Assembly: GCF_943734655.1 (NCBI RefSeq)
Contig: NC_071354.1
Coordinates: 56,523,544-56,587,543, forward strand
Origin: Sabethes cyaneus
Taxonomy: Eukaryota; Arthropoda; Insecta; Diptera; Culicidae
Length of the DNA stretch: 64,000 bases
Direction of reading: 5' to 3'
Part shown: positions 23,850 to 35,584 of the stretch, piece after piece
Position numbering within the stretch: the first letter of the stretch is position 1
Layout: the number at the start of each line of letters is the position of its first letter
Position numbers and translations under genes: made by a program
The notes under the pieces: model-generated
What the model was told of the DNA's origin: nothing
Seen by the model: the letters and a program-made list of their open reading frames with translations, nothing else
Database searches by the model: none

Positions 23850-24250
23850 AGCGTCGAGTATTAAGGTACTCAAAAGTTGCTGAGTCTCAATAAGAGAGAT
23901 ATCAGCACGCTTACCGGTCTTGTGACAGGACATTGTCCGAGCAAATATTATGTTCGGAATCTTGGTTTCGTACAAGAATATTTAACCACGGAACACTTAC
24001 TTTGCAATTGCGGAGCACAAATAGCACGCAGACTGCAATATCTCAAAAAGGGGAGATATGGTCTGCGTCGCCGATCAGGATAATAAGGTTCAAAACCAAG
24101 TCACCTCTGATTGTCACCTGCCTCGCGTCAGCTACCAGCCTATCACTTCCTTAATAAGTAATAGGTTAGCTTGAAGCGTACAGAATAAATAATAAACGGG
24201 GCATACCACAATAGTTCAAAATAATGGACGCAGTGGTAAGGGTGCTTTTC
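23850..24250 (+). pseudogene. RNase H C-terminus and 3' UTR of an RNase H-bearing LINE
   Basis: The plus-strand frame 23877-24083 reads LLSLNKRDISTLTGLVTGHC and then EHLLCNCGA, followed by a stop. This matches the end of the RNase H domain and the trailing Cys-rich segment of I/LOA/Loner-type LINEs, where LTGLLTGHC and EHLLC..C are typical. The first Cys pair expected before EHLLC is missing (a short deletion). Downstream, GGGCATACCACAATAGTTCA (about 24199) looks like a 3' UTR. Upstream domains are absent. Confidence 0.65.
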
Positions 24251-24619
24251 CCGTAATTTCGTGAAAATTATTTTGAGTGTATTGTAGTTTTGTTTGCCGT
24301 TGTTGGCAGTTCAAAATAAATAAATGATTCAAATTTGATTGCATTCACTATTGTCGAGAAAGAATTAATGTAGAAAACAACACGACACGAACATGGACGC
24401 AAGTGATTCACTCTAATCGTTGGTTTCAGGTTGGCAGTGCTGAGTTCATTTCATCTGTACTAGAAATAGCAAAGAATGAGCAGTATATTGCATCAATTCA
24501 TGCGTATTGCCTAAATAGAATATGAGATTTCTAAGCACTGCTCCTAGCCTCCTAGTGCGATTAAAAACGAGTGCCCTCGAAACATGCATGTAGCACTCGC
24601 TCTAGGGTAGCCTAAATTA

Positions 24620-24915
24620 ACCACGTCTGTTGATTAGGAAAACCGTTCTCGTGGTATCATGCTCTAGCTTTGTACCTTCTAAGGCAATGTTGAAAATCAG
24701 GTTGGAGAGCGCATCCCCTTACTTTAGGCCATCCAGCGTAACGAAAGTGGATGAAGGCCCTATTAGGGCGCATGATTCTGACCCAAACTTGCCCGTATGA
24801 ATCAGTTACAGTAGCTTCGCCGGAAAACCATGATTTAGCACTATCTGCCACTACTTGTTCCGCTTGACTGAATCGTATGCTGCCTTAAAGTTAACAAACA
24901 GGTGATGAGCCTGCA
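24620..24915 (-). pseudogene. RTE-like RT fragment
   Basis: On the minus strand I read FKAAYDSVKRNK, WQIV and GFPAKL, then a diverged stretch, TLDGLK, GDALSNLIFNIALEG, with frameshifts and stops. This is RT motif A through motif B of the same type as 26600-28270. No endonuclease or C-terminus accompanies it. Confidence 0.65.
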
Positions 24916-25003
24916 AGCTGCATTGTCAGAAAAAAAGGGTGCTGGATGGGTTCGTCTACGGCGGGTCTTCGGTTTTCCAGACATATCGACAAGAAACCAG
25001 CAT

Positions 25004-25943
25004 TAGAGTGGGGCGGGGTATAAGTGCGATGTTTGAAGTTGTCATCAATTTTCGTGAGATATAAAGAAGGACAACAACATAATATATTTTATAGTGATGT
25101 AGTAACTCAATGTCTTTACATTCAACTATAAATCATCTGCGGTAATAGTGTTCTGCAAAATAAATTCTTCTTTCTTCTGATCAAGTGCCGATTCGCACTT
25201 TTACCCCACTAGCGGGGCAAAAGTGCGAAACTCGAATCCATGAAATTAGCACAACAGTAGCTAACAAAACCATTTTATCTCCAATCTACGTTATGTTTCG
25301 GTAAGGAATATTTTCAATTTGCGCCTTTCCTATTTTGCGCTGGTGTATTGCAGCCACCGTTAGATCGAAACTTTTCCAAAGGCTTGTTTTTTGTTTCATC
25401 AGCGCAAAAACATTGTTTTCCTTCGGCCAACATCTGTAGAGCACACAGTTTTCTGAAGATCTTCCTTTTCTAGTATCAGTAATATTGTGCCTAAAGCTGT
25501 ATATAATTAGCTATACATTTTTGCCTCGTCCATGAATCGCACTTTTGCCCCGTCCGTGAATCGAACTTTTACCTCGCTAAGCGCTTGGCGGGGTTAGATT
25601 AAATTACGGAAAAGCGAAATATATTTTGTAAATTCTTTTCACCGTATTTTCAAAACAGATATGTGAGTGACGTAAAACGCTGCTACAAATTTTCAACAAG
25701 TAATATCCTCCTGTTGATATCGTATTTGCCGTATAACGAAAAATTACATCAAAACCGCCCTAAAATAACATTTGCACATAACTCAGCAACTTTGCTTCCT
25801 AAGCAACAAAAGATTACGTTAGATTCAAACTGTCAAAGTAGTCACCCATCCATGCCAATGTAGTTAATTTACTCGGAATCTGCACCGATAAATCATTGAA
25901 TCGAACTTTTACCCGCATCACACTTTTACCCCTCCTTACTCTA
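25004..25943. mobile_element. TA-flanked TIR element (AAAAGTGCGA motif), non-autonomous
   Basis: TA is at both borders (25004-25005, 25942-25943). The termini match inverted: GAGTGGGGCGGGGTATAAGT on the left and GAGTAAGGAGGGGTAAAAGT read inward from the right. The motif GGGGTAAAAGTGCGA recurs inside, including a hairpin at 25190-25240 and direct copies at about 25530-25560 and 25905-25925. There is no transposase ORF. TA flanks and short TIRs suggest a Tc1/mariner-type origin, by inference. It inserted next to an RTE relic. Confidence 0.75.
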
Positions 25944-26599
25944 TAACCAATTTCGATACGAATTACTGTCAAACCAACCTGGTATTGATATTTATGGATT
26001 GTCTCTTCGATATCAAGGAAAAGATTATGTTAGAAAATTACTATATTTCAATATTTGTTAAAAAAATAGAAATCCTCGTGGTCTACCAGTTTTGAGTGTG
26101 ACGAAGAGAAGCTTGCATATGACGAAGAGTAACTACTTGAAATTTTGAGCTGTGCTTCAAACTATTTCCACTCTTTTTATAGTAGTTTATAGTTTATAGT
26201 AGTTGGGTAGCTCTTGGACACGGCTCAAAGAATACGTGCATAGATTTTTGCAAATAATTGCTGTCTGTCCATGATAAACGAAAGAAATCCTGTTAATGAC
26301 GAAGTGAATTTTCGTTTGACGAACTCTCGCTGGAGCATGAAAAATTGTTCCTCTGAGAAATGTAAGTTCCGAAATATTTTTTCAGGCTAAATGGGTATTA
26401 TACATGTACAGGCAAGATGTATCAGATTTAGCTGGTGCAAAAAACTTGAGTACTTCTGGATTCATTCTTATAAAAACTCGCAATAAAGTCTGGATCGTGT
26501 TTAGGTATGACGAAGAGTCATAAATGTCAGGTCATTCAGAACACCCAATATCGTCTCTTATAATTACCTAGTGGTATGTAAGATTCGCGCTTGGGCTTT

Positions 26600-28270
26600 C
26601 AAGCATAACAAATTCCAGCAGGCAGAAAACTATGCGGCTGAACATTCAGCGTCTATCGGCTCAGGGTGTGGCCACAGACTATGCCTAGAAGCTTGATGAG
26701 AGAATTGAACAACAAATGAGTGAAGACACTTTGGATGTGAGGTGGCGACTGGTGTTAAAAAGCACTGTGGTACTGCCCTACTAGCACAGTTGTTATAAAC
26801 TAGTTGTGGTAACCGATTAATGACTGATTTCAGTCATAAATAGGTTGCAGCAACCAGAAGTGACAAAAGTGTGCTACTTATTTTGCCAGGAACGACGGGG
26901 AGTTTTTATGAAATAGTTAACAGTACGGCGAATAAGAGCATCCGGGTACCAGTGATGGGCAACGACAAGGATGGGAACCTGTTGACTGACGAGGGCATGG
27001 TGGCTGACAGGTCGAAAGAGCACTTTGAAGAGCTTCTAAATGGTACAGGTAATGAAGAAAGCGTCAGACACAGAATATCTGGATCTGGAAAAATCTGGAT
27101 AGAAGAAGAAATGCCTTCAGACTGGCTTGATGGTCTCATTTCTCCGATACAAGAAGGGACTCGATTGTAGTAACTAGCGGACATAACACTTTTAAATTCC
27201 GCCTAAAAGGTACTCTCCCGGTATTCTGTTCAACAGATTGAGACCGTTATCAGAATCCTTTGTCTACGATTACCAGTGTGGTTTTCGAGAAGGAAGATCG
27301 ACTACGGATCAATGTTCATCTTGCATCAAATCCTTGACAAATTTCGAGAATACAACTTGCGAACTCACCACCTGTTTATGGATTTTAAGGCAGCGTATGA
27401 TTCAGTGAAAAGAAACAAATTATGGCAGATAATGTTCGAACACGGTTTTCCGACCAAGCTAATAAAACTGTGTTGTAAAACGCTAGACAAATCAAAATCA
27501 AGCGTCAGAATAGCTGGTGAAATATCAGATGCACTCGTGACGTTAGACGGATTGAAACAAGGCGATGCACGCTCTAACCTACTGTTTAATATTGTACTAG
27601 AAGGGGCGATACGAGGAGCAGGTGTGCAAAGGAATGGAACCATCATCACTAAATCGCACATGCATCTAGGCTTAGGGGATGACATCGACTTTATTGGAGT
27701 TGATCGTAGAGCTATTGTAGAGGCATTTGTTCCTTTCAAAAGAGCTGCTGTTCATAAACACTGCCAAAACGAAGTACATGGTTGCTTGCAGAGAGCGTGG
27801 AAGTCTGAATGATGTTGGATCTGAGGTGGAAATAGATGGGGAACGGTATGAGATTGTCGACGAATTCACATATCTGAGAACTCTAGTAACATGCGACAAT
27901 GACGTCACTAAAGTCACGATGTTTGTGGACGCGTACAAAATTAGCTATGTAAAAAACATTGGCCCTCTACGGTCACCGGTTCAGAGAAGCAGATCGGCAT
28001 ATACTTGGTGTATTTGAACGAAAAACAGTGCGTTACAGTGGGCTGGACATGTAGCCCGAATGCCAGAAAAAAGGGTCATCGAAAATAGTGTCCAGCAGAG
28101 AACCTGGGCGAGGTCGATGGCTTCGAGGTAGACCACGCACTCGTTGGGTATGTCGAACGAGGAAGATGCACGCGCAACAGGAGTGCAGGGTGACTGGAGA
28201 CTGGCAGTCCAAAACCGGATTCCTGGAAATCACTGAAACATTCGGCTAGGATCTGCCAATATGGTTCTAA
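26600..28270 (+). pseudogene. RTE-like non-LTR retrotransposon relic, interrupted
   Basis: Starts with a LNIQRLSAQGVATDYA-type linker (about 26638), is cut by a MITE at 26776-26880, then continues with DGNLLTDEGMVADR and HFEELLNG (about 26970-27040). RT motifs follow: GRSTTDQ in shifted frame (about 27292), FMDFKAAYDSV (about 27376), LKQGDARSNLLFNIVLEGAI (about 27552) and a GDDIDFIG catalytic box where GDD replaces the usual ADD (about 27676). A WAGHVARMPE block (about 28043) marks the C-terminus. Many frameshifts and stops; open pieces are 26871-27170, 27276-27812 and 27727-28017. It is older than the copies at 19697-22710 and 33870-35000, and from a different family. Confidence 0.8.
26776..26880 (+). 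mobile_element. Small MITE family M1, copy 3 (nested in RTE relic)
   Basis: CCCTACTAGCACAGTTGTTA to GTGCTACTTA, 105 bp, matching 12138-12244. It sits within the RTE-like coding region, whose reading resumes on the far side, so it is a post-insertion event. Confidence 0.8.
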
Positions 28271-28504
28271 GCCCCCAATCACGTTCGACTATACCCAGGT
28301 AACGAATAAGCATTAAAATAAGCAATAACTCAGCCGCTTATTAGCATATCTGATATTTTACACTGCACGTTGCTGTTTATTTGCTTTTTGACTGCCTAAC
28401 TGCATTAAATTGGCATCCAAAATTCTATTCAAATTCTTCTTGTCGATAATCAGTTGCAAATAAGCATTGTTAGCACTATAAAAGGATTAGGAAGTAAAGT
28501 AGCC

Positions 28505-28830
28505 GTCAGAACTTAACCTTCTGGTATTCTGTTCGACAGATTTCTTAGCCATAAGGATCAATGCGTCTAAAACTACATATATGATAGGAAAAGAATCCAA
28601 GAAGAAAACAACAGTTGCCTTGTATTTGAACGAAAGGTGTTGCGGAGAGTGACGCAAGCGTAAATAGAGGGGTCTAAATGTACTAGATGGCTCGACCCGG
28701 ATGAAGCTGACTAGCGAATGTCGAGCTGTTCAACGAATTGGCAACGAGCATCCCAGGATCGATTACAATAGAGATAAGTTTTTGATACAGTACCAGCTGC
28801 CTCGGCTCTAAGCTGTTGAAGGAGGAGGAG
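28505..28830 (+). pseudogene. Small RTE-like fragments
   Basis: ILFDRF-like residues (about 28525), parallel to the ILFNRL region of the relic at 27215, are followed after a deletion by LVFERKVLRRV (about 28617) and a degenerate C-terminal W.D..E-type stretch. Two pieces of one internally deleted copy are likely. Confidence 0.5.
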
Positions 28831-28929
28831 TAGGGAACTTTGCAGCCAGTTGTTAGAGTCACGACAATGGCGGGGCTAGGGCTGCGATTTTATTGACTCT
28901 AGCAGTTTCTCCCAGTTGAGATTAGACTG

Positions 28930-29140
28930 ACCAGTAGTTGAGGTCAGCTGTGACCACAGAAGGAGACACCGTTATGATTCTGGATGAAAAGCTACCAAGG
29001 AACAGTTGGCTGAAAGGTCGTATGGCTCATACATGTCTCACCAAAGATGGACTTGATTAACGCGCAGTTGTGCAGACCAAACGTAGAGTTTTCGATAGGC
29101 TAGTGGTGAAACTTGCAGCGTTGGGTGTCTGTGCAAATAT
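28930..29140 (+). pseudogene. BEL/Pao-like LTR retrotransposon Pol C-terminal relic
   Basis: The frame around 28965-29120 reads GDTVMILDEKLPRNSWLKGR, then KDGL, a stop, and VVQTKR plus VVKLAALGV. In BEL/Pao elements this corresponds to the end of Pol after the integrase core, with PR..W..G(R/V) and then V.T....RPV.KL. At least one stop is present and no integrase core, RT, gag or LTR is seen nearby. A short AAC run (29270-29294) lies 130 bp downstream. Family call is from motif only. Confidence 0.55.
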
Positions 29141-29299
29141 TTGTGCGTCGGATTATTGATCTCGAAATGCAGATACACCTTCTTGAGCATTACATTGGAA
29201 CCGTAATCCGTAAGCGTAGTATTAACGAATCAGTGGATCTAAACTTAAGGTGATAAATGGCAGTGGAAGGAGGAAAAAACAACAACAACAACAAGCGCT

Positions 29300-31929
29300 T
29301 GTGAGCTAACGAAAATCTAACCCTCAAAATTAATAAAAGTTGGCAAAAACTTGATTTTCCAGAAGTTCCAAAATTGGGTATCTGTGAGGAAATTTGTATC
29401 TCTAATCAAAAACCCACTCGGCGGAAAATCCAACTACCATGGAAAACCATCAAGCCACTTTGAACTATTATCTGTTTCGAATCATTTGTGCTTACTGTTT
29501 GCCTTTCAGATTGACTGCCCAATTTAATTCGCCTAATGAAACCATCTGCAACGGGAATTTATTGAGCACTTTTCGAATCCTACCATGCAATGAAAATTTC
29601 CTCGAACCGCCATTCAGAGCACCATAACATAAACAAGCGCACGAATTTGATAGCTTCTTCCCATTTTCATAACCGTATCGAACGCTGTGCGATAGATCTT
29701 CTTTGCCACGGATGCGATGCTGCCGCCTTATGCCTCCCAGTATGTAGGTATGTACTTTAAAATACCGACGAATATTACACCCCATTTGAAATTGAACGCT
29801 CGTGTGCTTGCCGCATCGCTTCCAGCCCATAAGAATGCCGCAACCCTGCCCGGTATTACTCACGGGTGCATGGGTGTTAGTGAGCGATTGAGCGAAAAAT
29901 AAAAAAGAAACGAAACACGCACCAAGCCACCGCACCGTGCCGATCCGATCCGATACGGCTCGACAGATTTTCCCTCCCATTAAACCACCGACGACGGAGA
30001 CGACGACACAACCTGAGCAGAGCAGCCGGTTTCAGCCAAGCAACATTAGGTACGAGTGAAATTCCTCGCCGCCTGAAAGCGTCTTCTTTCACACGGAAGT
30101 ACAAAGTCAATTTTCCTCCTCGCCCTTCTTTTCGCCGCGACTCGCAATCGTTGCTCGTTGGTCTGAATTTCGCTGGAAGATCGCTCATATTGCCGCATAT
30201 TGTATAATCACACAGAACATGAGACTGACTTGCGTCTTGCGGGGTTCACCGCAGTCCTTGGCCTCTTCCGCAAGCACATAATCGGGCGCGCCAAACACCG
30301 TTGGATCCTTAGGGGATGGGCGAGGCAAGGATTCTTCCGGAGTGAAAAAACCGGTTCTCTAGATAAAACCTCACTGCCATGCATGCCAAGAAGCAGCGAC
30401 AGTAGCAGCAGCACACGGATGCGTTACAGTCACGTTTCTTAATAAATCAGCATTAGAAAAGAATTTCCAGTTCCGTCGTAGCACGGCTTTTCCACTCGGT
30501 CCTTGGATGGGTTTCCATTTCACACCCACTATCAAGTGTTTGGATAGCGAAAGCGTTTTTTTTATTTTATGACGCCGTTAAAAAAAATTGAATGAATGTG
30601 TTTGGTGTTTTGAACATTCCGGAGAGCTCTATTTCATATCTAAAAACGATAGAGCAGCACAAAAAGAACTCGCTTCTGCTAGGTGGACAGACATTTATCC
30701 GCCACGGTCTGCCGGAGCCAGTCGGTGAAGAAACGATGGAGACACATGGTGGGTGGTTCATAAAACGTTTGGAAAACATTCTGAATCGCTGTGGCACACT
30801 TCAATAAAAAGAAGTGAAAAGGGAAACAAATTGAATAAATTTATGACTTTTATGACTTCATACCGGAGCAAGCAGGAGCAGCAGGAGCGGAGCAGAAAAG
30901 CGTATACATAGATTTCAATCGATGCTGCTGCAGTGCATGATTCGGTAACTCCCCGGCAAGGGAATGCAGATCGAATCGGGTATTATCCCCTTCGCGCATG
31001 AATATCGAATAGTGATTAATTTATTGAATGCGGTAATCGCTTGGCTGCGCGTATATGTGTGTCTTGAAGCTATCGGATTATGGTTGCAGAAGCTCACCAA
31101 AGCGGATGAACGGAAAAATAGCTCTAAACGGTGAGATGGGGACCGAGTGTACACGTGCGTCAATGACCGTGATTCAAATTACACCAGAATACGTGTCGCG
31201 TCAATATGTTCAATAAATTTACAGTTTAATCACACATCCAGTTAACTAGGCGCGACACATTATCCCCAATGCAACCACAAATACCGGCTACTTTCGAGTG
31301 TTGGAACGGGTGCCGGCTGGTAGGTTGGGAAACGGTGGCCGCGGGTATCCGTGTTGCAAACAAATTGAACAAATTAAGCAATTTCCCATCGATTTAATCC
31401 ACAAAGCTTCATCATCATTATCAGCTCACCGATTCACCTGCGGATGCGAAATGCGCCCCGGCGCTAACGCTATTTGTGTTCCAGGACTCTGCGAGTTCAC
31501 GCCGCTTTTTCGCCCGCACCCTAGCCCAGCCTAGCCCCGTTCTGTGGTAAGACTATCTCTTCCGGATAATTTCCGATCGAGTCGACGTCAGCCCGAGCGA
31601 CCGAGCGGCCGACCGGTCGACTAACTGCCGGTAGGTATAACTATCCTTTTGATGCACCAGTATTGGAAAGGTGGGCGTGAAATTTCCGTAAATAAATAAT
31701 ACTCTGATGTGATATTTGAAGCGCCAGCAGCAGGGTTGAAATTGAGGTTCGAACTGGGCTGACTAACGTTCGAAGTGACACTTTTTGTTAGTGCAGTAAA
31801 AATTTCAACAAGCAGAACTCAGGTAAAGACTCTCAGATAAAACTGTACAAAGTCGATTGGTTGGGGTGTAACCGAAGGATCTCCCAACGTATTTTTTAAC
31901 TTAATTAGGGTGTAGAAAGCACGAAAATA
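29300..31929. other. Unassigned DNA
   Basis: No gene recognised. Open frames at 29492-29980 (minus, 162 codons) and 30592-30807 (plus) have no domain features. GC-rich segments (29.9-30.4 and 31.3-31.6 kb) with CGACGACGAC-like triplets could be regulatory or untranslated sequence of a neighbouring gene. Confidence 0.4.
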
Positions 31930-31974
31930 TTCCTATTACCACAAACGACAATGACACCGTAGCCGCAGAGAAAA

Positions 31975-32115
31975 CAGAGCAAACAGAGAGGGGAGAGAGC
32001 AGATAGTTAAAGGAAATAGAGAGATGAGAGAGGCCAAGAGGATGGAGAGAGCATTCTAGAGAGATCAAGAGGATAGAGAGCAAGAGGATAAACAGACCAA
32101 GAGGATAGAATAATC
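31975..32115 (+). repeat. GA-rich minisatellite (AAGAGGATAGAGAG)
   Basis: Irregular tandem copies of words such as CAAGAGGATAGAGAGC and CCAAGAGGATAGA. Purine-rich but separate in unit from the PR repeat. Confidence 0.75.
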
Positions 32116-32304
32116 GAAAAGAGACTTCACCGTTGCAAGAACCGCCAACACTTTTATCGTGTTCTTGTGGAGGCGGAGAATAATTCTAACCTGCGCGACA
32201 CAAGAAGCTACTTTATAACGATCAACGGGATCGATCAATTCTGGACCATGGTAACTTATGTTATGTGTAATGACAAAGGAGTGATTACCGAAATTTCGAA
32301 GGTG

Positions 32305-32400
32305 GCCAGGTGTACTCGATTAGGCATACGAACTTTAGGCATACGGGCGTTATGCATAGTGTACGGTAGCCATAATGGACGATAGGCATAATGGAAGGTA
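32305..32400 (+). repeat. TAGGCATA-motif repeat, left arm
   Basis: TTAGGCATACGAACTTTAGG is followed by several TAGGCATAATGGA-like words of about 12-13 bp. The inverted counterpart is at 35585-35755. Together they bracket 3.2 kb containing a minisatellite and an RTE copy. Confidence 0.7.
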
Positions 32401-33665
32401 TGGGCTATATCTAAAATATGGTCCAGGTTTATAATCTAGTAGAAAATCTGATCCAAAATCTAGTTGCTGGTTTAAATTCTGATCAAAAACTAGCTTGAGA
32501 ATGTGGTCCAAAATTTGTTCCAAAATCTGATGTGGTATGTGGTTTAAAATGCAGTCCCACATCTGATCAAACATTTGATCGAAAATGTGGTCCAAAATAT
32601 TATCCAAAACCTGGACCAAATGTGATAAAAATGTCGTCCGAAATCTGGCCCAGGATCTGATGTAGGTCCAAAAGCTGGTTCAGTTCCAGAATCTGGTATA
32701 AAATATGGCCAAAATCTAATTAAAAATATAGTTTAAAATATGGTCCAGAATCTAGTTCAAATCTGTTCCGAAATTTGTTACAAAATCTGGAATTGATAAA
32801 AACGAGATCCGCAATCTGATCCAGATCCAGAGTCTGGTTTAAAACCTGATCCAAAACCTGGTTGGTGGTTCAAAATGTGATCAAAAATGTGGCCCAAAAT
32901 CTGGTTTACATTTCGGTTCAGTTCCAGAATCTGGACTTCGATGGAAAATCTGATCCAAAATCAGAAAAAAAATGTTGTCCACAATCTGGTCCAATATTTG
33001 ATAAAAAATGTGGTCCAAAATATTATCCAAAATCTAGTCATCTGATAAAAAATATGGTCCAAAATCTGATCTAGCAACTGTTCCAACTCGAAGATCTTGT
33101 TCAGATCCAGGGTATGAATCAAAATTTTATAAAAACTGAGGTCCAAAATGTGGTCTAAAATGTTATTTAAAATCTGATCCAAACCTGATGCAGATCCAGA
33201 ATGTGGTCCAGACCCGGTCTGGAATCTGGGTCCAGAATCTTATCCAAAGTCTGATTCAAAACCTGATCAAAAATCGGATTAAATATATGGTTCAAAATTT
33301 GGTCCAGAATCTAGTCAAAACCTGTTTCAAAACCTGTGTCAAAATCTAAAACAAATGTTGATAAAAAATGCAGTTCGCAAATCTAGTCCAGCTCCAAAAT
33401 GTGGTCCAGGCTCAAAATCTGGTTCAAAACTTGATCCAAAATCTGGTTGGTGGTTTAAAAATTGATCAAAAAACGGTGGCCCGAAATCTGGCCCAAAATC
33501 TGGCCCAGAATCTGATGAAAAATGTGGTCCAAAATCTGATCCAAAATCTAGTACAGATCTGTTTCAAAATTTGTTTCAAAATTTGTTACAAAATTTGGAA
33601 CAAAAAGTGGTCTAGAATTTAGTGCAGCTTCAGAATCTGATTGGAGGTTTAAAATTTTATCAAAC
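32401..33665 (+). repeat. 12 bp minisatellite (TGGTCCAAAATC)
   Basis: About 1.26 kb of degenerate tandem copies of TGGTCCAAAATC and variants (GATCCAAAATCT, GTCCAGAATC). A longer phrase, TTGGTGGTTYAAAA followed by TGATCAAAAA, recurs at about 32465, 32859, 33445 and 33642, implying higher-order duplication. Periodic open frames here encode Q/N/L-rich strings and are artefacts of the 12 bp unit. Confidence 0.85.
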
Positions 33666-33869
33666 ACAATAAACATGGAAGGAAGAAACGAGAGAATTCG
33701 CCAAGGGCGCCACACAATGTCACGCTACGGCTCGGCGAGTCAGTAAACCTAGGGAAATGCACAGTGACTCTACAGTGACCGACGTTTCCGATGGCCATCT
33801 CGCCTTGAATCATGTAGGAAACGTTTGTCAATGAAAAGTAAATAGGTCTCGCAGTTTATAATGAGCGTA

Positions 33870-35000
33870 ACTTATTTATTCTTTATTGATTTCAAAGCAG
33901 CATACGATGCAGTCGATCGAGCTATGGCAGATAATGCACGAACATGGATTTCCGGGCAAACTGACGCGACTGATCAGAGCTACCTTGGATCGAGTGATGT
34001 GTTTCGTACGCATCTCTGGGGCACTCTCGAGTCCCTTCGAGACGCGGCGGAGGTAAGACAAGGTGACGGTTTATGCTGCATGCTGTTCAACATCGCTCTT
34101 AAGGGGTGATCCGACGAGCGGGCATCGAAACGAGAGGCACGATTTTTACCAAGGGTAGTCAACTTCTAGGCTTTGCAGATGACTTCGATATCATTGTCAG
34201 GAACTTTGCGACGGCGGAGGCAATCTACGCCAGACTGAAAGCGGAGTCTAGGAGAATTGGGCTTAAAATAAATGCGTCGAAGACCTAACACATGAAAGAA
34301 AGAGGCTCAAAGGAAACAAACGCGCGTCTCCCACGGACGGTAACCGTTGACAGCGACGAACTAGAAGTGGTAGAGGAGTTCGTGTATTTGGGATCGCTGG
34401 TGACCATGGACAACAACACTAGTAAGGAGATCCAGCGGCGCATCCAAGCGGGAAATCGGGCCTACTTTGCCCTTCGTAAAACGGTACGATCAGGAAGCAT
34501 ACGCCATCGCACGAAGCTAACAATGTACAAAACTCTTATTAGACCGGTAGTTCTTTATGGACTTGAAGCCGTGACGCTGCTCACGGAGGACATACGCGCT
34601 TTTGCCGTGTTCGAGTGGAAAGTGCTGCGGACGATATTTGGCGGAGTACAAACTGAAAGCGGAGAGTGGCGGAGGCGTATGAATCACGCGCTACAGGCAC
34701 TGCCTGGGGGGACTCCCATCGTACGTCTAGCGAAAGTTAGCAGGCTACGGTGGGCCGGACACGTCGTAAGGATGCCGGACGACAGTGCGACGAAAATAGT
34801 CCTCTTCAACAACCCCACCGGCACAAGGAACAGGGGGGACCAACGTGCACGAAGGCTCGACCAGTTCGAAAGCGATTTGCGACTTCTGAGGCGACTAGGA
34901 AATTGGCGACGAGTGGCCCAAGACCGAGTTGAATGGAGACGAGTGCTTGAAACAGCACGAGCCACCCCGGCTCTATGCCGAAGAAGAAGAACTTTTTTAC
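33870..35000 (+). pseudogene. RTE-clade retrotransposon, 5'-truncated copy
   Basis: The plus-strand copy of the element at 19697-22710 begins within RT motif A (FIDFKAAYDAVDR) and runs to the same 3' end, a GAA triplet run at about 34979-34990. The 34292-35011 piece (239 codons) agrees with the other copy at roughly nine residues in ten by eye. Lesions are a frameshift right after motif A (about 33920), another shift near 34055-34110 and a TAA at 34286 just after FADDFDII. Endonuclease is absent. 5' truncation is the normal outcome of target-primed reverse transcription. Confidence 0.88.
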
Positions 35001-35584
35001 GGGAAAGATAAAAGTATCAATCATATATTACTCTACTGTTTGTACTACTAATAAAATTATTAATGTAAAAATAAGGTGCAGAGATTTTCGTGAGACTAGA
35101 CTGCCGTTTACGAATTGGTTTTTTTCTTCATTATTTGATGTGTTTAGCAAAGCACGGAAATATTTTTTTGATGATAGCTTAACCAACTTAATATTGGCCT
35201 TAAAGCATTATTTTTATCAATATTAGTCGAGAAAATAGTTTTCAACGAGAATCAGTCAAGTAGCAGTTCGGTCTTTTGTGATTTGTCCAAATATAGTTTC
35301 GGCCTTCTGTGACAGATGCTGTAATTCGGCCATTTGTGTTTTTCTGCCATTCAGTACCAGTCCGGTGGTGAGTGCGAGGGCTAGGGAAAACTCACTCGAG
35401 TGGGTAAACCTAGGAAAACGAATAAACCTAGACAAATGCGCGTTCTGCTGGGGGACTGCGCCCCGCAGTGGCTGGCGCTTCCAGCAGCGGGTCACCGGCT
35501 TATACTCACGGCTTGCATCCGTCTCGCCCTGAATCATTTATGAAAAGTCAAAAAATATTTTGACGGAATTATTCCAAATGGTGT

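Noticed and set aside
26095..26525. Element bounded by TATGACGAAGAG motifs
   Set aside because: The motif recurs at 26097, 26118 and 26510, but in direct rather than inverted orientation and with no second copy in the window to define ends.
32401..33665. Q/N-rich reading frames over the 12 bp minisatellite
   Set aside because: A 12 bp unit is a multiple of three, so any stop-free unit stays open; the encoded text is only the repeat.
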